Part shown: piece by piece, positions 28,109-36,947 of the stretch
How positions within the stretch are numbered: position 1 is the stretch's first letter
Layout: each line of letters opens with the position of its first letter
Origin: Xiamenia xianingshaonis
GTDB taxonomy: Bacteria > Actinomycetota > Coriobacteriia > Coriobacteriales > Eggerthellaceae
Reading direction: 5' to 3'
Assembly: GCF_017945865.1 (NCBI RefSeq)
Contig: NZ_CP072829.1
Span: 2,170,001 to 2,234,000 of the forward strand
Length of the DNA stretch: 64,000 bases
Position numbers and translations under genes: made by a program
The notes under the pieces: model-generated
Seen by the model: only the letters and a program-made list of their open reading frames with translations
What the model was told of the DNA's origin: nothing
The model's database searches: none

Positions 28109-29161
28109 CTATCCGATCGATCCCATGATGCCGATGAGCGGCAGCATGACCGACACGAGCGTCGCCCCGACCGCGATGGTCATGAAAGCGGCAAGGGCCG
28201 GTTCGGTCGTGTCGATGATGCGGTCGAGCTGCTGGATGGCGTCGTCGAAAAACGCGGTCGACAGATGGTCGAGCACCCCGTCAAGGCCGCCCGACCGGTT
28301 GCCGATGGCAAGCATGCGGGCATACACCGGCTCGAAGATCTCGTGCTCGCTGATGACCTGGGCCAATCCCTTCGCATTCGCAACGTCGACCATGTCGTCG
28401 TAGGCGGCCTGCACCTTCTTCCGCAAGCCGCGATGGTTGATCATGCCCAACGCATCGCGCATGGCGTCGTCGGCGTTTTCGCCCGACGCAATGTAGATGG
28501 CCAGCGTCGAAGCGAAGTGGCTGAGCGCCATTTGGTACATGGCCTGGCGCGTGAACGGCGCCCGCTCGAACAGGTGCAGCATCTTCTCGCGGCCCTTTTC
28601 GCTGCGGCTCATAAGCAGCCCGAACAGCGCCAGAACCGTGCACACGATCGTGATGCCCAGCGCCACCCATCCAATGCCGATGGACACGTTGACCGAGCTG
28701 AACGAGCCGGACGTGAGGCTTCCCGAAAGGCTTTCGTACACGTCCACGAACACCGGCAGGATGATCGCGACGGTGAACGCCAAAATAACGCTCATGACGC
28801 ACAAAAGCGCCGCCGGATAACCGATTGAGCTGCGGATTTTCGAGAACAGGCGGTCTTCTTCGTCGTAAAAGACGCTCAGGCTGCGCAACGCGTGCTCCAG
28901 CCGGCCCGTGCGCTCGCCCAGACGCACCATGTCGATGGCGTAGATGGGGAACGCCTTGGACTTCTCCATGGCGTCGGCGAGGGTCGACCCGTTGATGAGC
29001 TGGCCATACATGGAGTTGCACGCACGCTTGAACGAAGAGTCCTTCATGTTTTCGGACAGCATGTGAACGGCTTCGTCGGTCTGGATGCCAGCCGAGAACA
29101 TAAGCGCCATGCTTTCGCAAAACGCGCTGAGGGCGCTGCTTTCCAGCAGAGATTTCGCCAT
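28109..29161 (-). CDS. pilC: GspF/PilC-type inner membrane platform protein
   Basis: A 350-residue polytopic protein. The ATG at 29161 follows GGAG. The longer reading to 29470 runs through the neighbouring transglutaminase gene and is rejected. It contains two copies of the T2SSF fold (about 10-130 and 215-335), each with the GxxTDEAxxML / GENADDAMRDAL style, and membrane helices near 118-140, 165-190 and 320-345. PilC/GspF proteins anchor the ATPase and guide pilin insertion. First gene of the operon ending in pilT. Confidence 0.92.
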   Translation of the reverse strand: MAKSLLESSALSAFCESMALMFSAGIQTDEAVHMLSENMKDSSFKRACNSMYGQLINGSTLADAMEKSKAFPIYAIDMVRLGERTGRLEHALRSLSVFYDEEDRLFSKIRSSIGYPAALLCVMSVILAFTVAIILPVFVDVYESLSGSLTSGSFSSVNVSIGIGWVALGITIVCTVLALFGLLMSRSEKGREKMLHLFERAPFTRQAMYQMALSHFASTLAIYIASGENADDAMRDALGMINHRGLRKKVQAAYDDMVDVANAKGLAQVISEHEIFEPVYARMLAIGNRSGGLDGVLDHLSTAFFDDAIQQLDRIIDTTEPALAAFMTIAVGATLVSVMLPLIGIMGSIG

Positions 29162-29262
29162 ACTTCGCTCCTTATGCCGTTCTCGTCCCGTGAAGGACGA
29201 CGTATTTGTTCCCCATTCCCAGGCCGCCAAGCGCTTCTTCTCGCACCATAATAACAGTCCGC

Positions 29263-30273
29263 CTAGTACACATAGCGGTCGGTGTAACCCGTAGCATCGC
29301 CTATTGTACTCGAATCGCCGGCGTCCGCCGCCGCGAAGGTCAAATCTACCCGTGTCCATGATTTGGGATCGATGGAAAAAGAAGCGCTGATCCACTGTCC
29401 GTCGATGTAAACCATGTTCCACGCATGGTACAGATTGTTCGGGGCCACGTAGCCGGTGATGACGCGGCACGGAATGCCGAGGCTGCGCAGCATGGCCCCG
29501 GTCATGGACGCATAATCGAAGCAGATGCCCTTCTGCGTTTTGAGCGTTTCGTCAGGATTAGGTACGTATCCCGTTGCATCGACCAGCTCTTTGGCCTTTG
29601 CGCTGTCGTATTCGATGTTCTCGACGACCCAGCGATAAACGGACCTGACGACTTCGCCGCTGTTTGCAGCGCCCGCAGCCAGCTCGCGCGCCTTCGCGAC
29701 CACCGCGCTGCTTTCGTCGTAGTTGCAGAACACGGTGGGGATGAGGAAGGGGGCGAACTCGCTGTCGAGCGTGACCGCCTGGTCGATGGCGGCGACCTCG
29801 ACGTAGTTGGAGCCCGAGGTGTTCTGCATGATGCGGAAGCTGTACATGCCGTCGCCCATGTTGAGCGGACAGATGATGGGGTCGCCGTCGTTGGGCAGGT
29901 CGTAGTTGTAGCTCATGTCGTCTTTGATGACCTGGAATTTCAGGCGCGCGTCGCTTTTGGCCGAAGCGCCCACGTAGCCCTGCGACAGCGCCGAAAGATC
30001 GAACGCGCCCAGCTCGGTGCCGGTGGCGGCGTCGGCGTGGTATTCGGACAGCGCGAGCTGTTCGGGGATGGTGTAGCCAGGTCCGCTCGTTGTACCATCA
30101 TCGGGACTGCCAGAAGCGGCCGTCTCGCCGCTTGTCTGCGAGCTGCTCGAGGACAGGGGCACGGCACCGCCGTCGTCAGACGAGCACGAAGTCAACGGGA
30201 AGAGGGCAGCAGCAAGCACGGCAGCCAGCGCCGCCTTGCCCATGCGCTGAATTGTAAGACGAGTTCGCGCCAA
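29263..30273 (-). CDS. transglutaminase-like lipoprotein
   Basis: About 336 residues, from TTG 30273 with AAAGGAGA in front. A TTG at 30294 and an ATG at 30243 are alternatives. The signal peptide ends in the lipobox LTSC. A Ser-rich linker is followed by a beta domain and a transglutaminase core. The core has Cys in GICFDYASMTGAMLR, His in NLYHAWNMVYI and an Asp in the SIDPKSWTRVD region, so the Cys-His-Asp triad appears complete. Such proteins cleave or cross-link surface proteins or peptides outside the cell. It lies upstream of the pilC operon and may be linked to it. Confidence 0.85.
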   Translation of the reverse strand: MARTRLTIQRMGKAALAAVLAAALFPLTSCSSDDGGAVPLSSSSSQTSGETAASGSPDDGTTSGPGYTIPEQLALSEYHADAATGTELGAFDLSALSQGYVGASAKSDARLKFQVIKDDMSYNYDLPNDGDPIICPLNMGDGMYSFRIMQNTSGSNYVEVAAIDQAVTLDSEFAPFLIPTVFCNYDESSAVVAKARELAAGAANSGEVVRSVYRWVVENIEYDSAKAKELVDATGYVPNPDETLKTQKGICFDYASMTGAMLRSLGIPCRVITGYVAPNNLYHAWNMVYIDGQWISASFSIDPKSWTRVDLTFAAADAGDSSTIGDATGYTDRYVY

Positions 30274-30290
30274 CTCGTCTCCTTTCGTGC

Positions 30291-30464
30291 TCAAAGGATG
30301 CGGGCTGGCTCCTCGTGGGTTTCCACACCCACCCTTCCCCGAGCCAGCCGCTGCGGGAAAATGTCGTGGTCAAGCCAAATCACGCTGATGACCTGGCTGC
30401 TTGCCGTCTGTGCTTCCAAAACGATCTGCTTGTATCGGATGCGATCGTACCACCTTTGTCCCAT
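30291..30464 (-). CDS. possible small protein (57 residues)
   Basis: A short ORF with a moderate ribosome site (GAGGGG, eight bases before ATG). It has mixed charged and hydrophobic residues (RYKQIVLEAQTASSQVISVIWL) that look more protein-like than the surrounding shadow frames. Its TGA stop lies 18 bases before the transglutaminase start. Downstream bases also form a GGCTGGCTC/GAGCCAGCC hairpin, so the region may instead be leader RNA. It matched no family that I recognise. Confidence 0.3.
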   Translation of the reverse strand: MGQRWYDRIRYKQIVLEAQTASSQVISVIWLDHDIFPQRLARGRVGVETHEEPARIL

Positions 30465-30750
30465 TAAGAAAACCCCTCGCTGCGGCTTTCGCGGCGGGAT
30501 TTCAGGTTTGGCTGGGGCGACCGGCTGGCTGGCGCGGCGGCTGAGCTCGCAACGGCTGGCGGTTGGGGCTGGCGCCGCCTTGCGGGCAGATTGGCGGCAG
30601 CAGGAGTTTTTGGCCACGGTTGCGCCGTTTGATTGGCGGCAGAGACGGTATAATACGCCCCAATAGCAAGCCGACGCGAAGCATGCGAGCGAGCGGATGC
30701 CGAAGCGAGCGACCGACGCCGAGGCGGAAGGCCAGCGCCGGGGCGAGTTA

Positions 30751-30771
30751 TAAGTACTAAAACAGTACTTA
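30751..30771. promoter_or_regulatory. inverted repeat upstream of the YARHG gene
   Basis: TAAGTACT and AGTACTTA are perfect inverted copies separated by five bases, a good shape for a repressor site. A TATAAT at 30649-30654 may be a -10 element for the YARHG gene. The remainder of 30465-30906 has GC-rich, low-complexity sequence and no convincing gene. Confidence 0.45.
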
Positions 30772-30906
30772 CCAGATGCGCCCCAACCGCCCGATGGCAA
30801 GCCGACGCGAAGCGCACCCGCTGACGACACCGCAAGACAGCGCCGAAGCGCTTGACGCGTCGGACGCAAGCCCGGCGGCCAGCGCAGCACGAGAAGGAGA
30901 CCTGCC

Positions 30907-31965
30907 ATGTTCTGCCCCAACTGCAACGAGCGCATCAATTCCACGCAGCGATTCTGCCCCCACTGCGGCGCTCGGAACCCCGCAGCCGGCGGGGGAGCGG
31001 CCGAAGGCGGGGCGGCTGACGTCGGACGCGATGGCACGCAGGAGATGCCGCCCGCAAGCGCCGACGGCGAGGCCGAAGCCAGCGAAAACGCCTGGCACGC
31101 AGACGGGGCGAATTCCTACGGAAGCGGCCCTTACGGCGGCGCGCCCGTACCACCGCCGCCGAACGCGACCACCCCGATGCCGCCCGTGCCACCGGTGCAG
31201 CCGCCATCGGGCGCACCTATTCCAATGCAGCCGCCGGTACAGCCGGCCCCGCAGAAAAACTCGCCGAACGTGGCGTCGATCGTCGTGCTGGCAGCAGCGG
31301 CGGTGCTGTTGCTAGCCGTGGTGCTGGTCGTAGTGAACCCCTTCGGCGGCCAACCCGACAATGAAACGCCGGTGGTCGAAGAAGCGCCGGCTGCAAGCGC
31401 CGCCGCTGAAGCCGAGCAGCGGACCGCCGACGACGTAGCAGCCGACGAATCCGAGGCCGAAGAGGCGCAGAGCGAAACCGACGCCGCGTCCGAAGCCATC
31501 GCCGCAGCCGAGAAGGAAAAGGCGGAGGCCGAGAAAGCCAAGGCCGAAGCGGAAAAGCAGAAGGCCGAGGCCGAGAAGGAAAAGGCAGAAGCCGAGGCGG
31601 AGGCCGCAAGGAAGGAAGCCGAAGCCGCAAAGAAGAGCGCCGAACAGGCACAGGCGCAGAGCAGCCAGACGCCGAAGCCGAACAACTTCTACATTCTTCC
31701 GGACTCGTCGTCCCGGGTGTATTCTTACAGCGAACTGGATTCTTTGAGCACGTACGACCTGTTCCTCGCCCGCAACGAGATTTTCGCGCGGTACGGCCGC
31801 ATATTCCAAAGCGACGACCTGAACAGCTACTTCAACTCCCAAAGCTGGTATGATCCGCGCTATACGCCCGAAGCGTTCGACAACAACTGGCTCAACAGCA
31901 CCGAACGGGCCAACGTCGACACGATGCTGCAAATCGAGCAGAGCCGCAACTCGCCGTACGTGTAG
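30907..31965 (+). CDS. zinc-ribbon membrane protein with YARHG domain
   Basis: A 352-residue protein, with GAAGGAGA before the ATG. An N-terminal zinc ribbon with two CxxC pairs (CPNC, CPHC; about 3-22) leads to a Pro-rich segment and one membrane helix (about 118-138). An Ala/Glu/Lys coiled-coil stalk (about 180-245) and a C-terminal YARHG domain follow (LFLARNEIFARYGRIF, about 280-345), which is predicted to be outside the cell and is known in peptidoglycan-associated proteins. The stalk is low-complexity. It runs alone on the plus strand and ends at a strong terminator. Envelope sensing is the likely role. Confidence 0.85.
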   Translation: MFCPNCNERINSTQRFCPHCGARNPAAGGGAAEGGAADVGRDGTQEMPPASADGEAEASENAWHADGANSYGSGPYGGAPVPPPPNATTPMPPVPPVQPPSGAPIPMQPPVQPAPQKNSPNVASIVVLAAAAVLLLAVVLVVVNPFGGQPDNETPVVEEAPAASAAAEAEQRTADDVAADESEAEEAQSETDAASEAIAAAEKEKAEAEKAKAEAEKQKAEAEKEKAEAEAEAARKEAEAAKKSAEQAQAQSSQTPKPNNFYILPDSSSRVYSYSELDSLSTYDLFLARNEIFARYGRIFQSDDLNSYFNSQSWYDPRYTPEAFDNNWLNSTERANVDTMLQIEQSRNSPYV

Positions 31966-32014
31966 GCGTTCGATAGCAGGCGGCACCAAATGCCGAACCT
32001 TGACCGACCTGGCA

Positions 32015-32053
32015 AAAGCCGCCCGCAGCACCACGTGCCCGGGCGGCTTTTTT
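32015..32053 (+). terminator. rho-independent terminator
   Basis: AAAGCCGCCCG pairs with CGGGCGGCTTT and is followed by a T-run (32047-32053). It ends the YARHG gene and, since A residues precede it, may also act on the convergent amidase gene. Confidence 0.85.
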
Positions 32054-32110
32054 GTGGTTGGCAGCGGTGCAGACCGAGGTTCCGGGCGCCTTCGCTTCCG
32101 GAACCGGGCC

Positions 32111-33016
32111 TTATGCGGCGTGTGTGCGGGTGGTCTGGTATTGCTGCAGGTAGGACGCGAATTCGGGCGAGGTGTCGGAATTTCCGCTGCGCCAGGCCTT
32201 GTGGTCGATGATGTCGCTTTCGAAGCCGTAGTAGGCGTCGATGTAGGCTATCAGGCGGTCGAGGGCGTCGAGCTGCTCGGCGGGATAGTCACCCGATCCG
32301 CCCACGTGAACCAGCTCGATGCCGACCGAGTACGAGTTCATACCATAGTCAGCTGCCCAGTCACCGATGGGCGTCGTGCCCACCTTGTCGTCGCGCGACT
32401 CGTCTTCCACCCCGTACCAGGCATTATGTCCAGTGTCGCCATAGCCGGCATGGTGCGCGATGGCGTCAAGCGGCACGCACTGGAAGATGGAGCCGTCTTT
32501 CCCAACGATGAAGTGCGCCGCCACACCTGTACCATTTCCGTCCCAGTAATCGATGACCGACTGCGGATCGCCGTCGCTTTCGGTGTCGTGCAGCACGATG
32601 TACTTCTGGTACTCGGGGCCTTTGGGACCGTGCTCGAAAGATGCGCGGAAGTCCTCGACGATGCCGAGGTCCGCGCGCAGGGCGTCTGCGTCGGCCGCTT
32701 CTGCTGCCGCCGCTTCTGCTGCAGCGGCGCTTTCGGCTTCGGCCGCTGCGTCGGCCGCTTGCGCCTCGGTTTCCGCTTCCGTCGCCGGGTCGGACGCCGC
32801 GCCTTCCCCACCTGCGGTTTCTTCGCCCGCTTCGCCTTCTGGATCGGCCGGCGCCGCGTCCGGCTGCTGTTCGGCTTGCGCGGACGCCTCTTCCGACTGG
32901 TCCACGTACGCCTCGTTGGTGATGTCGCCGCCGCAGCCGAAAAGCGCCAGCGAACAGGCAAGACACGCGCCGGCCGCCGCTTTCATGGCCGTGCGCGACG
33001 ATGGAAAGCCTCTCAT
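32111..33016 (-). CDS. N-acetylmuramoyl-L-alanine amidase (amidase_2) lipoprotein
   Basis: A 301-residue lipoprotein, with AAGGAGGGC before the ATG. The lipobox ends LFGC, followed by GGDITN, an Ala/Glu-rich linker (about 40-110) and an amidase_2/PGRP-type domain. Zinc ligands fit the His of VLHDTES and the His of IIDHKAW. Other family marks are AHFIVGKDGSIFQCVP, AHHAGYG and SVGIELVH. The enzyme cleaves the bond between MurNAc and the first peptide residue. The lead sequence after the lipidated Cys is almost the same as in the next gene upstream, so both probably share an export or localisation path. Confidence 0.9.
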   Translation of the reverse strand: MRGFPSSRTAMKAAAGACLACSLALFGCGGDITNEAYVDQSEEASAQAEQQPDAAPADPEGEAGEETAGGEGAASDPATEAETEAQAADAAAEAESAAAAEAAAAEAADADALRADLGIVEDFRASFEHGPKGPEYQKYIVLHDTESDGDPQSVIDYWDGNGTGVAAHFIVGKDGSIFQCVPLDAIAHHAGYGDTGHNAWYGVEDESRDDKVGTTPIGDWAADYGMNSYSVGIELVHVGGSGDYPAEQLDALDRLIAYIDAYYGFESDIIDHKAWRSGNSDTSPEFASYLQQYQTTRTHAA

Positions 33017-33027
33017 TGCGCCCTCCT

Positions 33028-34125
33028 TCAGGCAACTTCGCCGTTGGCCCGCGCGGTTTCGATGGCCGTCGTCACTTCGCCCATGAGGGACAGGGCCGAA
33101 CCCTCGTCCGTGCCCTCGACGAACACCGACAGCACATAAGGCGCCTCGCCTTGGACGATGCCGGCGTCGTGTCTGACGTTGGTCAGCGTGCCCGTCTTGT
33201 GCGCGAATGTTTCGCCTGATGACAGGCTTGGCGCAATGCCGCCCGCGTCGGTTTGCTGCGACAGAAAGTCGGTGGCCAGCTGGCTCAGCTCGGGCGTGTA
33301 GAATTCGCCGTTGGCGATGAGGATGAGGATGACGGCCGCGTCGTCGGAGCTCATGTGGTTTTCGATGCCGGCCGCCTGGGCGTCGGTGTCCATCATGTAG
33401 CGCTGCAGCGACGTAGCATTCAGACCCAGCTTGACGGCCTCTTCGTTGACGGCGTCCATGCCGACCAGGTCGATGAGCATGTTGGTGGCCACGTTGTCGC
33501 TTTCGGCGATCATGTGCCGAACGAGGTCGCTGAGGGATAGTTGCGTTCCCGGACCTGATCCTTGAAGCGTACCGGTTCCACCCACGATGTCGGACTCCTG
33601 CACGGTATAGCTGTCCTCTAGCGCAAGATACCCGCTGTTGACCTGGTCAAACACCTCGGCCATAATAGCCAGCTTTATCATCGACGCCGACACATGCGGC
33701 TCGCTGCCGTCAACCGCGAACGTCGCATAGTCATCGAGGTCGGACAGGCTGGTGTAGGTGACCGATGCGTTCGCGCCGTAAGACGAGATGATGCCGGACA
33801 CCGTGGCGGCCAGGTTTTCGGCAATGGGACGCTGCTCGGGAGGCGTGTCGGCAGCTTCGGCAGAGTCTTGCGCAGGCGTCTCTTCCGGGGCGGCTTCCTC
33901 AGGAGCGGCCTCTTCGGAAGCGGCTTCTTTTGCCTGATCAGACGCGTCTTTTTCGGCCGTTGCCGCCGCCGCGCCGCCGTCGTCGGCAGAACCGTCGTCG
34001 ACCACCACCAGGTCGTCCCGGTACTCGTCGTTGTTGATGTCGCCCCCACAGGACGCCAGCATCGGCGCCGCAGCGAGCGACGCCGCCAAAATCCCGCCAA
34101 TGATCAGGGGTTTCACCTTTCTCAT
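33028..34125 (-). CDS. class A beta-lactamase-fold serine hydrolase lipoprotein
   Basis: A 365-residue lipoprotein. The ATG at 34125 has AGGAGG eight bases upstream. A GTG two codons earlier is in frame. The lipobox is LASC. After an Ala/Glu linker (about 45-100), the catalytic motifs appear in order: SASMIKL (SxxK), SDN in AESDNVATN, and KTG in HKTGTLTN. These are the three class A motifs, so the fold is penicillin-binding. It could be a beta-lactamase or a peptidoglycan-related hydrolase. It sits 12 bases from the amidase gene and they probably form an operon. No omega-loop Glu was confirmed. Confidence 0.88.
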   Translation of the reverse strand: MRKVKPLIIGGILAASLAAAPMLASCGGDINNDEYRDDLVVVDDGSADDGGAAAATAEKDASDQAKEAASEEAAPEEAAPEETPAQDSAEAADTPPEQRPIAENLAATVSGIISSYGANASVTYTSLSDLDDYATFAVDGSEPHVSASMIKLAIMAEVFDQVNSGYLALEDSYTVQESDIVGGTGTLQGSGPGTQLSLSDLVRHMIAESDNVATNMLIDLVGMDAVNEEAVKLGLNATSLQRYMMDTDAQAAGIENHMSSDDAAVILILIANGEFYTPELSQLATDFLSQQTDAGGIAPSLSSGETFAHKTGTLTNVRHDAGIVQGEAPYVLSVFVEGTDEGSALSLMGEVTTAIETARANGEVA

Positions 34126-34341
34126 AGCCACGCCCTCCTACAATCCGGCCGTTTGCACCCACCGCGTTTCAGCTTTATTCGTGCGCTTATGGTAACAAGT
34201 TCTCGCCAAACGCAGCACACCGGCAGCGCAAAACGGGCCGATCTTTCATAAGGGGGGTGGGGGAGAGCTGCCGCTTCAGCCCCGACGGGAAGTGGCAAGG
34301 ATCTGACAACTCGCAACAGCTTGATATGACGCATCCTAATA

Positions 34342-34373
34342 GGTATACTCCTTGGTATACCATTCGGTATACC
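34342..34373. promoter_or_regulatory. three 12-bp-spaced operator repeats of a toxin-antitoxin pair
   Basis: GGTATAC occurs at 34342, 34354 and 34366, exactly 12 bases apart; the second and third copies are the palindrome GGTATACC. They end 23 bases before the toxin start. Ribbon-helix-helix antitoxins bind such helically phased sites to repress their own operon. A TAATAGG stretch upstream may belong to the promoter. Confidence 0.7.
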
Positions 34374-34395
34374 AGTCGAGCAGCAGAGGCGGGTT

Positions 34396-34653
34396 ATGGT
34401 CAAGGTTCACGGTCATGCACTCAAACATGGGCTGACAGCCGACGAGGTAGCCTATGCCTGGGAAAACCCCCTGAGATGCAGACAGCGGAACGGAACTGAC
34501 GACCCGCCGCTCTGGATAGCCGTTGGCGTGCTTGCCGACGGCAGGATGGCGGAATTGGTCGGCTTTCTGGACGAGGACGGCATCTGGTGCGTTTTCCACG
34601 CCATGGTTCCGCCCACGAAGAAATTCAAGAAGGAACTCGGATTCACGCGTTAG
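34396..34653 (+). CDS. BrnT-like toxin
   Basis: An 85-residue protein with a GAGGCGGG site before the ATG. It has the pattern HGLTADEVAYAWENP...WIAVGVLADGRMAELVGF...WCVFHAMVPPTKKFKKEL, which matches the small BrnT/RelE-fold ribonuclease toxins. It is followed after nine bases by a ribbon-helix-helix gene, the toxin-first order of brnTA. A related pair lies at 39694-40238. Activity cannot be judged from sequence alone. The His and basic C-terminal residues typical of the family are present. Confidence 0.7.
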   Translation: MVKVHGHALKHGLTADEVAYAWENPLRCRQRNGTDDPPLWIAVGVLADGRMAELVGFLDEDGIWCVFHAMVPPTKKFKKELGFTR

Positions 34654-34662
34654 GAGGGCCTG

Positions 34663-34941
34663 ATGACGGCGATAAAAGCAGCAAACGGACAACTGGTCAC
34701 TGACGAGATGATCAATTCGTGGTGCGAGTCGCTGGACCACGACGAGTGGCCGAGCGATTGGGTGAACGTCGGCGACGTGATCCACGGCAAGCCGCCGGTC
34801 GAATCAGACGGCAGCGTGGTTCTTTCCGTGAAGGTGCCGGCCGGAATGAAAAGAGCCATCGAAGCTCGCGCCAAAAGCAAAGGGGTGTCAACAAGCGCAG
34901 CAGCTCGCGAGCTGCTGGAAAACGGACTCCTGGCAATCTAA
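34663..34941 (+). CDS. ribbon-helix-helix antitoxin, BrnA-like
   Basis: A 92-residue protein with AGGAGG upstream. The N-terminal half (about 1-45) is acidic and Trp-rich and would bind the toxin. The C-terminal half (SVVLSVKVPAGMKRAIEARAKSKGVSTSAAARELLENGLL) is a ribbon-helix-helix DNA-binding domain. This arrangement and the toxin-first order are those of BrnA. It likely represses its own operon by binding the three GGTATAC repeats upstream. Confidence 0.72.
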   Translation: MTAIKAANGQLVTDEMINSWCESLDHDEWPSDWVNVGDVIHGKPPVESDGSVVLSVKVPAGMKRAIEARAKSKGVSTSAAARELLENGLLAI

Positions 34942-35129
34942 TCCAAATAACGGACGGTAGATTGGAGCTATCGCCCGTTCAATAGCAACCGCGTCGCCCA
35001 CAACACCTCAAGAAACAGCTGAAACGATCTGAAGCGGTCTTGTCGATCCGGCCAGCCGTTACATTCGCTTGCTTTTGCCTTCCCCTGGCAGCGGCGAACA
35101 AGAACACTGCTGTCACGAAGTCCTCAGCG

Positions 35130-35759
35130 CTACGCAGAATCCGCCACTGTCAACAGTTTCTGATCAACACGAGCCATCACTTCAACATAGTAGGCGTAGT
35201 CAGCAGTCGAAAGACTGCCTTCATCGATCGCCTCCACCTTGGCTGTCGTCTCGGCATAACGCGTCATCATGCTGGCGTACTCTGCAATCATTTCCGCAGT
35301 TGGGCTGCCATCGTTATATGCCTGCATAAATTCGCAGTATTCGTCAAAGAACGCTTCGTAACCGTCCATGGTTTCCTTGAATTCCGGCGTCACGCCCCCG
35401 GAAACGACACTGGCAGCTGTTTCGGCGGCCTCCAGTGCCTCAACGGTTTCAGTACTCGCATCCGCCTTGGAGTTGGCGTCGGTTTCAGCTCCCTCCGGTT
35501 CAGTGGCCTCGACAGTTGCCTTTTGATTCTCGGCAACAGTGTCATCTTTCTTTGCCGACTCGGCTTCAGCAACTGGCTCGTCCAGCTCGGCAGGCTTGGA
35601 TTCGTCGGCCTTCTCAATTGCCGCCGACTTGCTTGCACCCTGATCCGGAGCTTGATCGGTCGTTGACTTGCAACCCGAAAGACCGCCAGCCAAGCAAAAG
35701 CCGACAACAATCGCTATGGCAAGAAACTTCTTCGTAGTCCTAAGCGTTTTGAGAGTCAT
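35130..35759 (-). CDS. lipoprotein with DUF6591-like domain
   Basis: A 209-residue lipoprotein, with GAGGAGG before the ATG. The lipobox is LSGC. A Lys/Glu/Ala linker (about 32-115) is followed by a compact helical domain (about 120-205) with MDGYEAFFDEYCEFMQAYN and YYVEVMARVDQKLL, a pattern resembling DUF6591. The function of that domain is not known. It lies 35 bases downstream of another lipoprotein gene and likely shares its transcript. The region 34942-35129 before it is featureless. Confidence 0.72.
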   Translation of the reverse strand: MTLKTLRTTKKFLAIAIVVGFCLAGGLSGCKSTTDQAPDQGASKSAAIEKADESKPAELDEPVAEAESAKKDDTVAENQKATVEATEPEGAETDANSKADASTETVEALEAAETAASVVSGGVTPEFKETMDGYEAFFDEYCEFMQAYNDGSPTAEMIAEYASMMTRYAETTAKVEAIDEGSLSTADYAYYVEVMARVDQKLLTVADSA

Positions 35760-35794
35760 GGATAATTCCTCCTCGCTTGCTCGAAAGCCAACAC

Positions 35795-36883
35795 CTAAAA
35801 CGCAAGCTTTATCTCTGACGGCGGAACGAGGGTGTTCATGTCTCCGTCAACAACGCTTATCGAAAAGTCTGTTGCTTCAATAGCTCCAAAGCTAGGATCT
35901 TCTTCGTCCTCCGAATCACCAGAATCGCGATATGCCGCAAGGCTCGAATAATCGAAATCAATCATCCGCTTTTTATTTGCGGCAAGGTACCCGCTCACCC
36001 AGGTACCTTCACAGGCAAGTTCTCCGTTAACAAAAACGTCACTGATTTGTACGCCAACGAGGCTGTCGTTGTTGTTGGCAACTTCAAGCATAAGAACCGA
36101 GTCATCGTCCTTTGATACCATCTTTTCTGAAACAACAGCAACGCCGCCCTGATCGAACAGTGTGTCATCAGAAGAATAGTCCGCAGTCAAGCCGTAAAGA
36201 TTGAGGATAGGGTCTTCAAAGGACGCTGATTGAAGCTCCCCACTCTTATATGCGTCATACAACGATGTCCGAAGGGAAACGCAATCCCGGAAGATCTCAT
36301 TGTAATCGTCATCATCGGCATTTATACCCAAACCCAACTCCCCTATGCCATGGATTCCGTACAGCATAAGAGTTCCAGTTGAGAAGATCATTTCGTCAGT
36401 CTCGGTCGCCCCTGGCTCGACATCACAATGCATGCCACCATCAGTGACCATCCAGTCATTAATATAATTGCAAGAGTAAGCAAGCGTATTGCTCATGACA
36501 GTAATAGGAATGTCCGAATTGTTCGTCACCGTTACACTTAGGACAGCGTTATTGTTTTTATAGCTCAATCCGTTCGCCACGAGGGTGAAGTATTCATTAT
36601 CGACAAGCGTCGTCTCCTCAATCGTGCCACTAGTATCGAACGGCTGAAAAATTGATGTACTTTGGCCGCTTGCCTGTTGGGCGTCTTCCGACGAGAGTTC
36701 ATCGGCTTCGCCGGACGGCCCTTCGCTTGGAGGGTCCGCAGCCTCGCTTTGAGGCTCTTCGGAAAACGATGCGTCAGACGGCGAAAGCTCACTTCCGTTG
36801 CCTGCTGCTGGTTGGCCCGAGCATCCTGTAAGAGGGCAGGCCGCAAGGGCTGCGGCGAGCGTCAGGATGAGTGTTCTCTTCAT
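35795..36883 (-). CDS. lipoprotein of unknown function
   Basis: About 362 residues, from the ATG at 36883 with AGGAGG upstream. The longer reading to 37189 has no ribosome site and is rejected. The lipobox is LTGC. A Ser/Glu-rich linker (about 22-75) leads to beta-sandwich repeats of the DUF5105/TIGR-like style (ALSYKNNNAVLSVTVTNNSDIPITV and SVLMLEVANNNDSLVGVQ) that suggest two similar domains of roughly 140 residues each. Such proteins sit on the outer face of the membrane. The base composition is noticeably less GC-rich than in the SipW region. Confidence 0.72.
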   Translation of the reverse strand: MKRTLILTLAAALAACPLTGCSGQPAAGNGSELSPSDASFSEEPQSEAADPPSEGPSGEADELSSEDAQQASGQSTSIFQPFDTSGTIEETTLVDNEYFTLVANGLSYKNNNAVLSVTVTNNSDIPITVMSNTLAYSCNYINDWMVTDGGMHCDVEPGATETDEMIFSTGTLMLYGIHGIGELGLGINADDDDYNEIFRDCVSLRTSLYDAYKSGELQSASFEDPILNLYGLTADYSSDDTLFDQGGVAVVSEKMVSKDDDSVLMLEVANNNDSLVGVQISDVFVNGELACEGTWVSGYLAANKKRMIDFDYSSLAAYRDSGDSEDEEDPSFGAIEATDFSISVVDGDMNTLVPPSEIKLAF

Positions 36884-36947
36884 AAAGCCCTTCCTCCTTT
36901 GCGCTATCGTTTCCGAGCATTTGATCGTCTTTATTGAAACGGACGGC

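Noticed and set aside
28125-28403. Small plus-strand ORF opposite pilC
   Set aside because: No ribosome site and wholly antisense to the conserved platform protein.
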